Positions 5,848 through 13,791 of a stretch of 21,018 nucleotides of DNA are shown here, in pieces. Source of the DNA: a virus. Below the pieces are notes generated by a model. It worked only from the letters and a program-made list of their open reading frames with translations. It ran no database searches and had not been told where the DNA came from. The first letter of the stretch is position 1; every line of letters starts with the position of its first letter. Both the position numbers and the translations under genes were made by a program. The stretch spans positions 1 through 21,018 of IMG/VR virus record IMGVR_UViG_3300037070_000962; one strand, written 5' to 3'.

Positions 5848-7434
5848 ATGGGGGATAGACTTCACCAGAAGCTCACGCAGAAAGCTGCGGAGCTTGGTGG
5901 TAAGTCTGACCTACCTACAATTGAATGGGCGAAGAAATATTGCCCTGAGCATACCCGTCGTTCAATGTGTGATCTACATATTGAGCTTGCGAGTACGGCA
6001 GATGAACTTCGATATACGCGTGGGCAGAATCGGTGTATCATCGCGCCACGCGGTAATGCTAAATCTACGTGGATGTCACTAATCAATCCCCTCCGCGCCA
6101 TCTGTGAAAAGACGGAGAGGTATATTCTTATTATCGCTGACACTGCTGATCAGGCTGCGAAGCATCTTGCTGCGATTAAGGATGAACTTCTCTACAACGA
6201 GGAGTTGATCGCGGAGTACCCATTGGCATGTCAGGAAGGTGATGTCTGGAACGCAGACAGAATCGAGACTAAGAATGGCGTATGCGTTGAAGCTATTGGT
6301 AAAGGCGCGAAAGCACGCGGACGCCGCTATAAGCGTTATCGCCCTACTCTTGTTATTGTCGACGATCCCCAGGGTGACGAGGACGTTGAGTCCCCGGATA
6401 CACGTACGAAGGATATGGCTTGGTTCGACAAAGCGCTCATGTATGTTGGAGACACGGATACTAACTTCTTTATTGTGGGAACAATGCTTCACAGAGAGTG
6501 TATCGTAGCACAGCTGGAGAAGCGCCCCAACTTTATCACGATCAAGCTGGCATCCATCCGTGAATGGCCGACCAACATGGATCTGTGGAATGATTGGGAG
6601 AATCTATACACCTCGTTCGTCCCTGGCGCAGCAGCTATCGCTGATAAGTTCTACATCGAGCACAAGTCTAATATGGACGCAGGCGCTGTAGTTCTATGGC
6701 CGGAGAAGGAGGATCTCTATGAGCTGATGAAGATCCGTGCAATCGGACACAGTGCATTCAACTCAGAGAAGCAGAACGATCCACGCGATCCATCTAAGTG
6801 TGAGTTTGACGAAGCTTGGGTGTCACCAGATCGTAAGGATGTGTGGTATCACTCACGCCCAGCCTCCGCTAAGTGTATCTGCGTGATGTATTGTGACCCT
6901 GCAAAGGGTGGTGAAACCAAGAAGCATGATGACGGTGCTATCGTCTCACTATTCTACGACATAGACAAGCGTCGCGCGTACGTTGAAGTACAGCTAAAGA
7001 AGCAGCCAGTCAACATGATGCTTGCGGATCTAATCAAGCTGCGTAAGATAAACCAACCTGAGTATGTTGGATTTGAAATCAACGGATTCCAGGAGCTAGC
7101 AGCGTCACAGCTTGAAGTAGAAGATCCTTTCTGCCCCATCTTTCCTATCGAAAATCGTGTTAATAAACAAACACGCATAAGTCGCTTAGGAATTTGGTTG
7201 CAAAGAGGGTTCTTCCTATTTAAAATAGGGTGTCGAGATACGCAGAAACTTATCTCACAGCTTATCGATCATCCACACGCAGCACATGACGACGGCTCGG
7301 ATGGCTTGGAAGGATGCCTTCGCGTTCTATCTAACGTCGTAGACATGAGTGAGATTGAAGTGGGCGCGGAGGTGGAAGTTACTGGTCAGATGGATGACGG
7401 TCTAGGTGATAACATTTTTCAGATAGGTGATTGA
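5848..7434 (+). CDS. terL: Terminase large subunit (TerL), packaging ATPase and nuclease
   Basis: A 528-residue protein. The N-terminal ATPase shows a terminase-type Walker A, APRGNAKST (residues 66-74), and a Walker B, LVIVDDP (168-174). The C-terminal RNase H-like nuclease shows YCDPAKGG with Asp350, YVGFEINGF with Glu410, and the acidic DDGSDGLEG (481-489). It pumps DNA into the prohead and cuts the concatemer, partnering with TerS and the portal. Length and domain order are normal for TerL. The start is uncertain: the frame opens at TTG 5818, GTG 5833 has GAGG seven bases upstream, and ATG 5848 has no clear ribosome binding site. ATG was chosen by codon preference. If 5833 is right, the protein gains five residues and overlaps the previous gene by eight bases. 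Confidence 0.95.
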   Translation: MGDRLHQKLTQKAAELGGKSDLPTIEWAKKYCPEHTRRSMCDLHIELASTADELRYTRGQNRCIIAPRGNAKSTWMSLINPLRAICEKTERYILIIADTADQAAKHLAAIKDELLYNEELIAEYPLACQEGDVWNADRIETKNGVCVEAIGKGAKARGRRYKRYRPTLVIVDDPQGDEDVESPDTRTKDMAWFDKALMYVGDTDTNFFIVGTMLHRECIVAQLEKRPNFITIKLASIREWPTNMDLWNDWENLYTSFVPGAAAIADKFYIEHKSNMDAGAVVLWPEKEDLYELMKIRAIGHSAFNSEKQNDPRDPSKCEFDEAWVSPDRKDVWYHSRPASAKCICVMYCDPAKGGETKKHDDGAIVSLFYDIDKRRAYVEVQLKKQPVNMMLADLIKLRKINQPEYVGFEINGFQELAASQLEVEDPFCPIFPIENRVNKQTRISRLGIWLQRGFFLFKIGCRDTQKLISQLIDHPHAAHDDGSDGLEGCLRVLSNVVDMSEIEVGAEVEVTGQMDDGLGDNIFQIGD

Positions 7435-7435
7435 A

Positions 7436-7990
7436 ATGTATGCTAAAGCTTCTAACGTTTTTGCTATGTGTGTGCTTTGTCTCCTCATGTGCGCGTGCGC
7501 AGCCAGAGGAGAAGCACCACGGGGCGGGGAGTTGCTGGGATGGGAGAACCGCAGTATTGCCGAATACCTCGCCGGTATCGCAGGACTCGCCTCCATCGCA
7601 GCGCTACTCATTGGAATCCTCGTCTTTAAAGCATACAGAGACGCTATCATTGCTTCCGTCGCTTGCACCTGTCTATGCATTCTTTTCCTGTGCATCCCCT
7701 CTCTCGTCACAACCTTTAAATGGACCTTTGCTATTGCAACTGGTGCTATTATTTTGGGCGGCGGGTTCTTTGGCTTTAGCCACTGGAACCTACTTAAAAA
7801 GAAGTGGGGATTGGAAGAGGAATTGGAGCAGACTCAGGTCGCTGTTAAAGTTGTGGCTGCAACCGCTGATAAATTTGAGAAAGCCAACACTCCGGACGCA
7901 ATTGTTAAAGCCAAGCTACAAGCCGTAAAAGAACAGGCGGATGCTGGCGTGCATGAACTGATCCACAACCTCCGTAAAGAGACAACTTAA
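7436..7990 (+). CDS. Polytopic membrane protein with C-terminal coiled coil, possible lysis-type protein
   Basis: A 184-residue protein with a hydrophobic N-terminus (residues 7-21, ending LMCACAARGE, a weak lipobox or signal), further hydrophobic segments at about 43-64, 68-93 and 97-116, then a charged helical or coiled-coil tail (120-184, WGLEEELEQTQVAV...). No family is recognised. A membrane anchor plus coiled coil is reminiscent of holins or inner spanin subunits. ATG 7436 lies one base after the TerL stop with AGGTGA five bases upstream, and is preferred over GTG 7427. The stop directly abuts the portal ATG. An overlapping frame beginning at ATG 7440 also encodes a signal-like sequence (see findings). 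Finding a membrane protein between TerL and portal is unusual. Confidence 0.7.
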   Translation: MYAKASNVFAMCVLCLLMCACAARGEAPRGGELLGWENRSIAEYLAGIAGLASIAALLIGILVFKAYRDAIIASVACTCLCILFLCIPSLVTTFKWTFAIATGAIILGGGFFGFSHWNLLKKKWGLEEELEQTQVAVKVVAATADKFEKANTPDAIVKAKLQAVKEQADAGVHELIHNLRKETT

Positions 7991-9553
7991 ATGGCTGCAC
8001 TAACTAAGACGGTCGCCGAGATGGTGGAGGAATCCGTCGCTCAGGCGGCTATGTCTCTTCTAAAACAAGTAGATCAGCTACTTAATCTACCAGAAGGTAA
8101 ATCCGTACTCACTGCGGAAGCGTTGTCTAGCTCGCGTGAGTATCTCGCTGGGGATGATGACATTGGTTGGATGGCTCTTAATCTTTCTGAGCAGGGGATG
8201 TATTTTGTAAACCTGTCTCAGCTAAAGCAGATTCGTGATGTTAGCCGTAAGTTATACGCGACAGGTGAAATCCTCCGTAACGCCATCGATAATCAGCGCA
8301 ACTTTGTTGTTGGTGATGGGCTTACGTATAGTTTGATTCAGCGTAGCTTTACTAACGATCCCGCCGCGCTTCTACAGTTCGCTGAGAAGCCCTCTGGTGA
8401 TCCACTCGTCGTGGACGCCATGCTAAAGTGGGAGTTGTTCTGCACTACCAATAATCTAGATGAGCGACTAAATAATTGGGAAGAGCGTGCAGAGCGAGAT
8501 GGTGAGACCATTGTTCGTATATTCGATACGAAGGATTGCCCCACTATTCGATTTGTTTACCCCGAATATTTGGAATCTAAAGATGCAAACTCTGAGTATG
8601 GTATTCAATTCAACAGCAAAGATGCTGAAAAAGCAGATAAGTACTTCATTAAGTATCCTAACTCTGACACTATCAAGCCTGTATCTGCCGACGAAATCAT
8701 CCATGACAAGCGAAACGTGGATATGGAGACTGCTCGGGGACTACCTACGGCTTACCCTGTGTTTACTAACCTTCGTCGGATTGGTAAGCTTTTTGTCAAC
8801 GTTAGCGTCCTAGCACAGATTCAATCTGCTATCGCACTTGTGCGTAAGCATGAGACCGCATCTGCTGCACAGGTTAAGAACCTCGCTAATCGTCAAGCCA
8901 GCACCACAGCTACCTCCGCTGTAACGGGGCAGTCGATTCGTAAGCGTGCTATTGAGCCCGGTACGATTCTAGATGCACCTAAGGGGCAGAGCTACGACTT
9001 CCCTGCTCATAGTGTTGCATCTAAGAACTTCCTAGATATTGCTGATAAGGAGCTTGCTAAGATTGCAGCTCGCTTCGTTCAGCCGGTTTCATGGCTTCTA
9101 GCGGAGGATGATGTTGAGCCTTTGAATCCTGGTAGCCCCACTGTTCTAAGTCTGCGTAACCATCAGCGTCACCTGTACGCTCACGTCGAGGATCTATTCT
9201 GGCGTGTGCAGACTTTGATGGGAACTAACATCGAAAAGCTTAAAGAGGAATATAAGTTCCAGGTTCACGGTCCTAATATTCCTGTTGCTAAGGCAGTCGA
9301 TCAAGCTAGAATCGATCAGATCAATCTAGAATCTGGTGCGACTTCGCCACAGTCGATCGCATCACGTAATGGAGAGGATTACACTCAGAATCGTATTCAA
9401 GTCATCCGTCATCGTCTATCTGCGATGGAGAATGAACAGCTACCCGGTGATAAGGGTAACACTGGTGGAAACTCCGGCAACGGAGGCGACGGTGTTGCTA
9501 AGAAAGAGGGTGGTATCAAAGCTCCAGGTGGAGGCGGTAACCAGAAAGTTTAG
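7991..9553 (+). CDS. Portal protein
   Basis: A 520-residue protein that would form the dodecameric ring at the capsid vertex, through which TerL packages DNA and to which the neck attaches. Supporting features are size, position right after TerL, and portal-type sequence: a helical N-terminal region with a LRNAIDNQRNFVVGDG loop (residues about 95-110), a wing-like stretch with NWEERAERDGETIVRIF, the ADEIIHDKRNVDMETARGLP segment typical of portals, then a helix-rich crown region and a flexible Gly-rich tail (NSGNGGDG, ending GGGGNQKV). The start ATG immediately follows the upstream stop. A tail rich in Gly and Lys is common in portals and probably disordered. Recognition is by pattern, not by a search. 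Confidence 0.85.
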   Translation: MAALTKTVAEMVEESVAQAAMSLLKQVDQLLNLPEGKSVLTAEALSSSREYLAGDDDIGWMALNLSEQGMYFVNLSQLKQIRDVSRKLYATGEILRNAIDNQRNFVVGDGLTYSLIQRSFTNDPAALLQFAEKPSGDPLVVDAMLKWELFCTTNNLDERLNNWEERAERDGETIVRIFDTKDCPTIRFVYPEYLESKDANSEYGIQFNSKDAEKADKYFIKYPNSDTIKPVSADEIIHDKRNVDMETARGLPTAYPVFTNLRRIGKLFVNVSVLAQIQSAIALVRKHETASAAQVKNLANRQASTTATSAVTGQSIRKRAIEPGTILDAPKGQSYDFPAHSVASKNFLDIADKELAKIAARFVQPVSWLLAEDDVEPLNPGSPTVLSLRNHQRHLYAHVEDLFWRVQTLMGTNIEKLKEEYKFQVHGPNIPVAKAVDQARIDQINLESGATSPQSIASRNGEDYTQNRIQVIRHRLSAMENEQLPGDKGNTGGNSGNGGDGVAKKEGGIKAPGGGGNQKV

Positions 9554-9555
9554 CC

Positions 9556-9945
9556 ATGTCAGAAGTGATGGATGTACTGAATGTAGTTAAGGAGTACGGT
9601 GTTATCGCTGTGATTGCAGTGTTCATGATCTACCGTGACTACCTGCGTGAAGCAGATAGAAACAAAGAGATGAAAGCAGAAAGGGCATACAGTAAAGAGC
9701 TGGTGTCCTTACTAATGCTAATCACAGAAAGATACGATAGCACCTGTAAAGCCACTACTGTAGCTATCAACGCCAACATAGTCGCCACAAAAGGCATCAT
9801 TAAGTTTTTAAAGCGACACATTGCTGATTTAGATTCGGACGACATTGAGAGTGGGGAGTTGATGCCGACGCCCCAGCTTGTGCATGATCCTCTGACTCTA
9901 AAACCACTAATGGAACAACTAACCAAAGGTAAAAAAGATGATTGA
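9556..9945 (+). CDS. Single-pass membrane protein, BhlA/UviB-holin-like
   Basis: A 129-residue protein with one hydrophobic segment near the N-terminus (YGVIAVIAVFMIYRDYL, residues about 14-30), followed by a charged helical domain (READRNKEMKAERAYSKELV) and a Pro-containing acidic C-terminus ending KGKKDD. The layout (short N-terminal end, one membrane span, cytoplasmic or periplasmic coiled coil) matches BhlA/UviB-type holin-like proteins, but this layout is not specific. It starts two bases after the portal stop and overlaps the protease gene by eight bases, so it is expressed with the head genes. It could also be a membrane-anchoring factor for head assembly. No endolysin is visible in this window. 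Confidence 0.7.
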   Translation: MSEVMDVLNVVKEYGVIAVIAVFMIYRDYLREADRNKEMKAERAYSKELVSLLMLITERYDSTCKATTVAINANIVATKGIIKFLKRHIADLDSDDIESGELMPTPQLVHDPLTLKPLMEQLTKGKKDD

Positions 9946-11044
9946 TTTCTTCGCCGTAAGCGAAGCCAAGAAAGTTGCACAGAGGCTAGGCGCTGACGGC
10001 CTACTCAAAGGTGCCCACCTTCTAGGTTTCGTGTCAAAGAATAAGCGTAAGTATGCTGCCGAAGCGGTTAAAAAGGCCGTCGAAGACAAGCTGTACAACG
10101 ATCTTAATATCTATCTCAACCATGATTACGAGGCGATCGACGCCGGTAACGGGAAGAGGGATAACAATATCTCCGATAAAGTCGGATTTGTTGTGACGAC
10201 TAGCTTTGATGAGAAGTACGGTATGATTGGGGATGTCCAATTTAACACTGGGCATCCGCAGTTTGAGTCTGTGCGCTGGTGGGTTAACAACCGTCCCGAT
10301 AAGGTCGGCTTCTCTCACGTCGCTCTACAGAAGGAAACCAAGGGCACTGTTGTTGATATCGTTAAACCGATGTCACTAGACCTAGTGTCAGCCGCCGCTA
10401 CCACTTCCGGTATCTTCACTGAAGCTGTGAAGGAGGCGGAGGAGTATACCTCTGAGGGTGTGGTTGATGATAATATTGCGTCGAATCGTGTGAACGCAAT
10501 CTGCGATGCCATGACGACTCTAATGTATCAGGTTCGCTGGCCACAGAATTACAACTACTCCTCCGTTGTAACTCCTAAGTTGACGCAGGAGGAAATCGCG
10601 GCAAAATTAATTCCTATCCTAAAGGACACAACTTCGGAGCTATCCAAAGTTGTTAAATCTACCAAATCGGAAGCTAAGGCAAATAACATGGAAATCACTG
10701 AAGTCACTCTTGAGATGCTAAAGAAGGATCGTCCTGATCTTGTCACCGCTCTCTCGACCGAGGCTGTTAGCGCTGAGCGTGCTATCGATGCTAAGGTTAT
10801 CGAAGCTGTGAAGACTCTGGACGAGAAGGCCAAGTCGAAGGTTTTCCTCACTCTAGTTCGCGAGTCTATCGTCGCTGGCAAGGATGTCACTGAGCTTGTC
10901 GCTGACCGCAAGGAAGCTACCAAGGTCGCTGTCGAATCTGCTACGATCCAGGCTCCGGAGAAGAAGGAAGAGAAGCCTGCCACTGAGGCTACCAAGGCTG
11001 TCGAAATTTCGGACGACGCCATTCTGCGCGCCGCCAATAAGTAA
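9938..11044 (+). CDS. Head maturation protease with C-terminal scaffold-like region
   Basis: A 368-residue protein. Residues about 55-165 show the pattern of phage capsid proteases: YLNHDY (59-64), a strand-turn-strand, KVGFSHVAL (122-130, with Ser126-His127 as the candidate catalytic pair), then VVDIVKPMSLDLVSAAATTS (138-157), which matches the usual V.sVDLV..PAtT motif. Residues about 190-368 are helical and rich in Lys, Glu and Ala (for example KEEKPATEATKAVE), as in scaffolding domains. A fused protease-scaffold would guide capsid assembly and then cleave scaffold and capsid N-termini. ATG 9938 has AAAGGT seven bases upstream and overlaps the previous gene. The protease assignment is by motif memory. 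The exact peptidase family is uncertain. Confidence 0.75.
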   Translation: MIDFFAVSEAKKVAQRLGADGLLKGAHLLGFVSKNKRKYAAEAVKKAVEDKLYNDLNIYLNHDYEAIDAGNGKRDNNISDKVGFVVTTSFDEKYGMIGDVQFNTGHPQFESVRWWVNNRPDKVGFSHVALQKETKGTVVDIVKPMSLDLVSAAATTSGIFTEAVKEAEEYTSEGVVDDNIASNRVNAICDAMTTLMYQVRWPQNYNYSSVVTPKLTQEEIAAKLIPILKDTTSELSKVVKSTKSEAKANNMEITEVTLEMLKKDRPDLVTALSTEAVSAERAIDAKVIEAVKTLDEKAKSKVFLTLVRESIVAGKDVTELVADRKEATKVAVESATIQAPEKKEEKPATEATKAVEISDDAILRAANK

Positions 11045-11065
11045 TAACACAAAAGGAAATTCACT

Positions 11066-11551
11066 ATGAATATTCATCGCTATGGCGGCACTCTCCTAGC
11101 TGAGGGCGCTGTTGCTCTCACTGGCGCCGTTCCCACCAATGACATTGCTAAGGGGGATCCGCTATTCTACCTTACGACCAGTGACGTTACCGCCCTAGCT
11201 CCGGCTTCGGTGTTTACATGGGACACTGATCTAGCTACCACGCAGGCTGCGTTCATCACTAAGTTTGCTGGTATGTCTGATAGCCGCAGCCGCGCTGCCA
11301 CCACGGACGCCCGCGACCTACGCGTCAGCTTCAACTGTGATCCGACCGCCGTGTACGAGTTTGAGCTGGCCGCTGCCGCCAATCTTGAGATTGGGGATTA
11401 CATCGGTATTGCGAAGGCTGCCGGTAATGCACTGACCAACAAGGTCGTCGCTGTTGCGACGCGCTCGCTCGCCATCGGGCAGGTCGTTGAGGATCTAACT
11501 TCTGGCACCAAGATCCGTGCCATTCTAGTCAACGCCCTTGGCCATAAGTAA
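11066..11551 (+). CDS. Head decoration (capsid cement) protein
   Basis: A 161-residue, Ala/Thr-rich, strand-rich protein placed directly before the major capsid gene. The N-terminus (GDPLFYLTTSDVTALAPASV) and the C-terminus (SLAIGQVVEDLTSGTKIRAI) have the look of small beta-barrel capsid-stabilising proteins encoded between protease and capsid genes. ATG 11066 follows a clear AAAGGA ribosome binding site (aaaggaaattcact). It would bind the outside of the mature capsid. Codon choice is like that of the capsid gene, suggesting high expression. The role is inferred from position and composition. Confidence 0.65.
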   Translation: MNIHRYGGTLLAEGAVALTGAVPTNDIAKGDPLFYLTTSDVTALAPASVFTWDTDLATTQAAFITKFAGMSDSRSRAATTDARDLRVSFNCDPTAVYEFELAAAANLEIGDYIGIAKAAGNALTNKVVAVATRSLAIGQVVEDLTSGTKIRAILVNALGHK

Positions 11552-11562
11552 AGGATATTAAA

Positions 11563-12756
11563 ATGAGCGAGCTACGTGATCTATTTAAGAAGTGCACTAC
11601 GGCGGAGGCTGTTAAGGCTACCTCCGATCGTATTGTCGATCTAATGCATGCCGATGAGGACACCGGCAAGCGTAAGATTAACTATGAGAAGCTGTCGATC
11701 CGCGATGTCGCGGAGGCTACTCTCGGTGACGATGTTATGCGCAAGCTGGGTAAGACCCAGTCCGAGGGTTTCCTCTCGGTTGGTTCTGAGTCGGTTGATC
11801 CTACCAACCTAAGCGCGTTTACCAACATCACCGGTAACATGATTTTCGAGGCGACCCTTGATTCGTTCAAGGCTGCTGGTCTCGTTGGTGACCAGCTCGT
11901 CACTGCGGAGTCTTCGACCCGCGATGGTGGGCGCGACACCGGGCTAGCTGAGATTGATGACGACGCTATGGTCGTCCCGGAAGCGCATGAGTTCCCGGAT
12001 GTGACGTTCGGTGAAGATTACGTCGAGATTCCTACCTCGGTCAAGCGTGGTATGAAGATCGGTATCACCCGCGAGCTGCTGTTCTTCGATCAGACTGGTA
12101 AGATCCTGGACATGGCCCGTAGCATCGGTGATCGCATGGGCGTCAACAAGGAGAAGCGCATCCTTGATATGGTCCTAGGCGTCACCAACGGCTTCATCCG
12201 CAAGGGTGTCGCTCGTAACACCTACGTCGCTGCTGGCGGTGGTGAGCCCCGTCCGAATCTGCTCGGTGGTAATGCGCTGGTGGATTGGACCGATATCGAC
12301 GCTGTGATGCAGCTGTTCGATGCGATGGGGGATGATCGTGCGACTCCTGAGCCGATCATGGTTGAGCCGAAGCAGATGCTAGTGCCCCGTGCGCTAGAGT
12401 ACACTGCTAAGCGCATCCTGAATGCGACTGATATCCGTGTCGGTAGCGATACCGCCAACACGCAGACCTACAGCACTAATCCTGCTGCTGGTGCTCTGAG
12501 TGTTATCAGCACCCCGTGGTTCACCAAGCGCCTAGTCGCTGCTGGCGTCGATCCCACCGTCGCTGCCGGTCGCTACTATGTTGGTGACTTCAAGCGTGCG
12601 TTCAAGTATCGCACCCTGTTCCCGCTACAGACCATCGCGGCTCAGCACGACAAGGACGCCTTTGAGCGTGATGTTGTCGCTCAGTTCCGTACGAGTGAGC
12701 GTGGCGTGCCGCGTATCGTTGCGCCGTGGTACGTTGCTCAGTTTAATGCCGCCTAA
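11563..12756 (+). CDS. Major capsid protein, HK97-type fold
   Basis: A 397-residue protein preceded by AAAGGA (aaaggatattaaa). The N-terminal ~95 residues are charged and helical (MSELRDLFKKCTTAEAVKAT...) and probably act as the delta or scaffolding-like domain removed by the protease. The remainder carries capsid-like segments: FPDVTFGEDYVEIPTSVKRG, a spine-helix-like ILDMARSIGDRMGVNKEKRI, and RYYVGDFKRAFKYRTLFP near the C-terminus, which is typical of HK97-like P and A domains. It builds the icosahedral shell with the portal and decoration proteins. A strong terminator follows 28 bases after the stop. Leucine is coded mainly by CTA and CTG, with no TTA noticed. Confidence 0.9.
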   Translation: MSELRDLFKKCTTAEAVKATSDRIVDLMHADEDTGKRKINYEKLSIRDVAEATLGDDVMRKLGKTQSEGFLSVGSESVDPTNLSAFTNITGNMIFEATLDSFKAAGLVGDQLVTAESSTRDGGRDTGLAEIDDDAMVVPEAHEFPDVTFGEDYVEIPTSVKRGMKIGITRELLFFDQTGKILDMARSIGDRMGVNKEKRILDMVLGVTNGFIRKGVARNTYVAAGGGEPRPNLLGGNALVDWTDIDAVMQLFDAMGDDRATPEPIMVEPKQMLVPRALEYTAKRILNATDIRVGSDTANTQTYSTNPAAGALSVISTPWFTKRLVAAGVDPTVAAGRYYVGDFKRAFKYRTLFPLQTIAAQHDKDAFERDVVAQFRTSERGVPRIVAPWYVAQFNAA

Positions 12757-12784
12757 TCCGCGTCGTTAACTTCATAAGTACACT

Positions 12785-12825
12785 GCGAAGCCTGTCTACT
12801 CTAAAGGTAGGCAGGCTTCGCTTTT
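12785..12825 (+). terminator. Intrinsic terminator after the capsid gene
   Basis: The arm at 12785-12799 (gcgaagcctgtctac) pairs with 12807-12821 over 15 base pairs, with one G-U pair and a 7-base loop, followed by tttt at 12822-12825. Ten base pairs downstream the next gene's ATG begins, with its AAGGA at 12826-12830. It probably terminates part of the transcription, so that head proteins outnumber connector and tail proteins. Confidence 0.85.
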
Positions 12826-12835
12826 AAGGAATACC

Positions 12836-13381
12836 ATGGAATCATATGCATTAGTTGTACAGGGTGGTATTCAAAACTCCGTGCAGGTGTCGCTAGTTGT
12901 TGTTCTAACTGGTGATCCTGTTCTAGATACCCCACTGATTGTTACTATCACTGATGACCTAGGTTCTAATATTGGTGGCGATGTAACCATCAATCCTGGT
13001 GAAAGCTATGGGACGACTACGTTCTCTGGAACGGTGGCTGGCATTCATACTCTTACTGCTACTCATACTGGCGGTAATGTTACGATTGTAGATCCTGATC
13101 CTATTGCTATCACCACTGTACCGATCCCCCAAGGAATTGAGCCCTCCGTTCCTAAGACGGAAGAGGAGATTCTAGCTGATCTATATGTTGTTCGTGACAA
13201 TCTTGTGGCGCAGAAGCTGAAGCTAACGCTGAAGCCGAAGCCGACTTATGAGATTGACGGGCAGCGTGTAGAGTGGACGCAGTATCTACAATACCTCGAC
13301 AAGGCTCTAATCGGTATCCGCGAGGCTATCCTAATTTACGAGGGACCATATGAAGAGGAAACGGTAGGGTTCACGCCATGA
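12836..13381 (+). CDS. Head-tail connector/adaptor-region protein with N-terminal Ig-like domain
   Basis: A 181-residue protein. Residues about 5-92 are strand-rich and resemble an Ig-like (Big-type) domain (SLVVVLTGDPVLDTPLIVTI ... GIHTLTATHTGGNVTIVD), followed by a Pro/Thr linker. Residues 108-169 are helical, with PTYEIDGQRVEWTQYLQYLD. That segment resembles the small connector-side proteins that follow capsid genes, with the pattern Y-x-I/V-D-G-x-x-V. The fusion of an Ig-like display domain to this helical part is notable, as Ig-like domains usually decorate the virion surface. ATG 12836 has AAGGA six bases upstream. The stop overlaps the next ATG. Family assignment is tentative. Confidence 0.65.
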   Translation: MESYALVVQGGIQNSVQVSLVVVLTGDPVLDTPLIVTITDDLGSNIGGDVTINPGESYGTTTFSGTVAGIHTLTATHTGGNVTIVDPDPIAITTVPIPQGIEPSVPKTEEEILADLYVVRDNLVAQKLKLTLKPKPTYEIDGQRVEWTQYLQYLDKALIGIREAILIYEGPYEEETVGFTP

Positions 13382-13791
13382 TCGATGACATGCTTCGTGA
13401 TAGTATTCTTGATGACACTGAGATCTTTGACAACACCTTCAACGGTAGAGTCATCCATCAGGTTAAAGAGAATGTGCGCCTAGACTTCACCGATAACACT
13501 GCTGTCACTAGCACTGTAGAGAAGGACAGCGTTAACTGCCTATTGCGCGGACGCAGCCGTCGTCAGAACAACAGCATCAAACAGATTCATCAACGTGACG
13601 CCTCCGTCCAAGATGACGCCTTCGACTCTGCCGACCTTGTTGTAGAAGTTCCCACTGCTGACTTTGAGTTTACCATCAACGAAGGTGATACATTCATTGA
13701 TCTAGATCGAGAGAATAAGTACAACATCATTGCGGTGGATCTAGTTACCCTTGAGACTCGATATAGAATTGCATTAAGAAAGCTATTCTAA
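13378..13791 (+). CDS. Head-tail connector or stopper-type protein
   Basis: A 137-residue acidic protein with strand-rich C-terminus (DFEFTINEGDTFIDLDRENKYNI, then a run ending YRIALRKLF). Size, position between the adaptor-like gene and the gp10-like gene, and overall look fit a neck stopper or connector (gp16/FII-like). The N-terminal MIDDMLRDSILDDTEIFDN is helical. The start overlaps the previous stop (ATGA) and the end overlaps the next start (TAATG), so the neck genes are likely translated in a coupled manner. No specific family signature is seen. Confidence 0.6.
   Translation: MIDDMLRDSILDDTEIFDNTFNGRVIHQVKENVRLDFTDNTAVTSTVEKDSVNCLLRGRSRRQNNSIKQIHQRDASVQDDAFDSADLVVEVPTADFEFTINEGDTFIDLDRENKYNIIAVDLVTLETRYRIALRKLF

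Noticed and set aside
10555-11064. 169-codon leftward open frame opposite the protease/scaffold gene
   Set aside because: Ser/Ala/Val-rich antisense shadow of the Lys/Glu/Ala-rich scaffold region, with no promoter or ribosome binding site.
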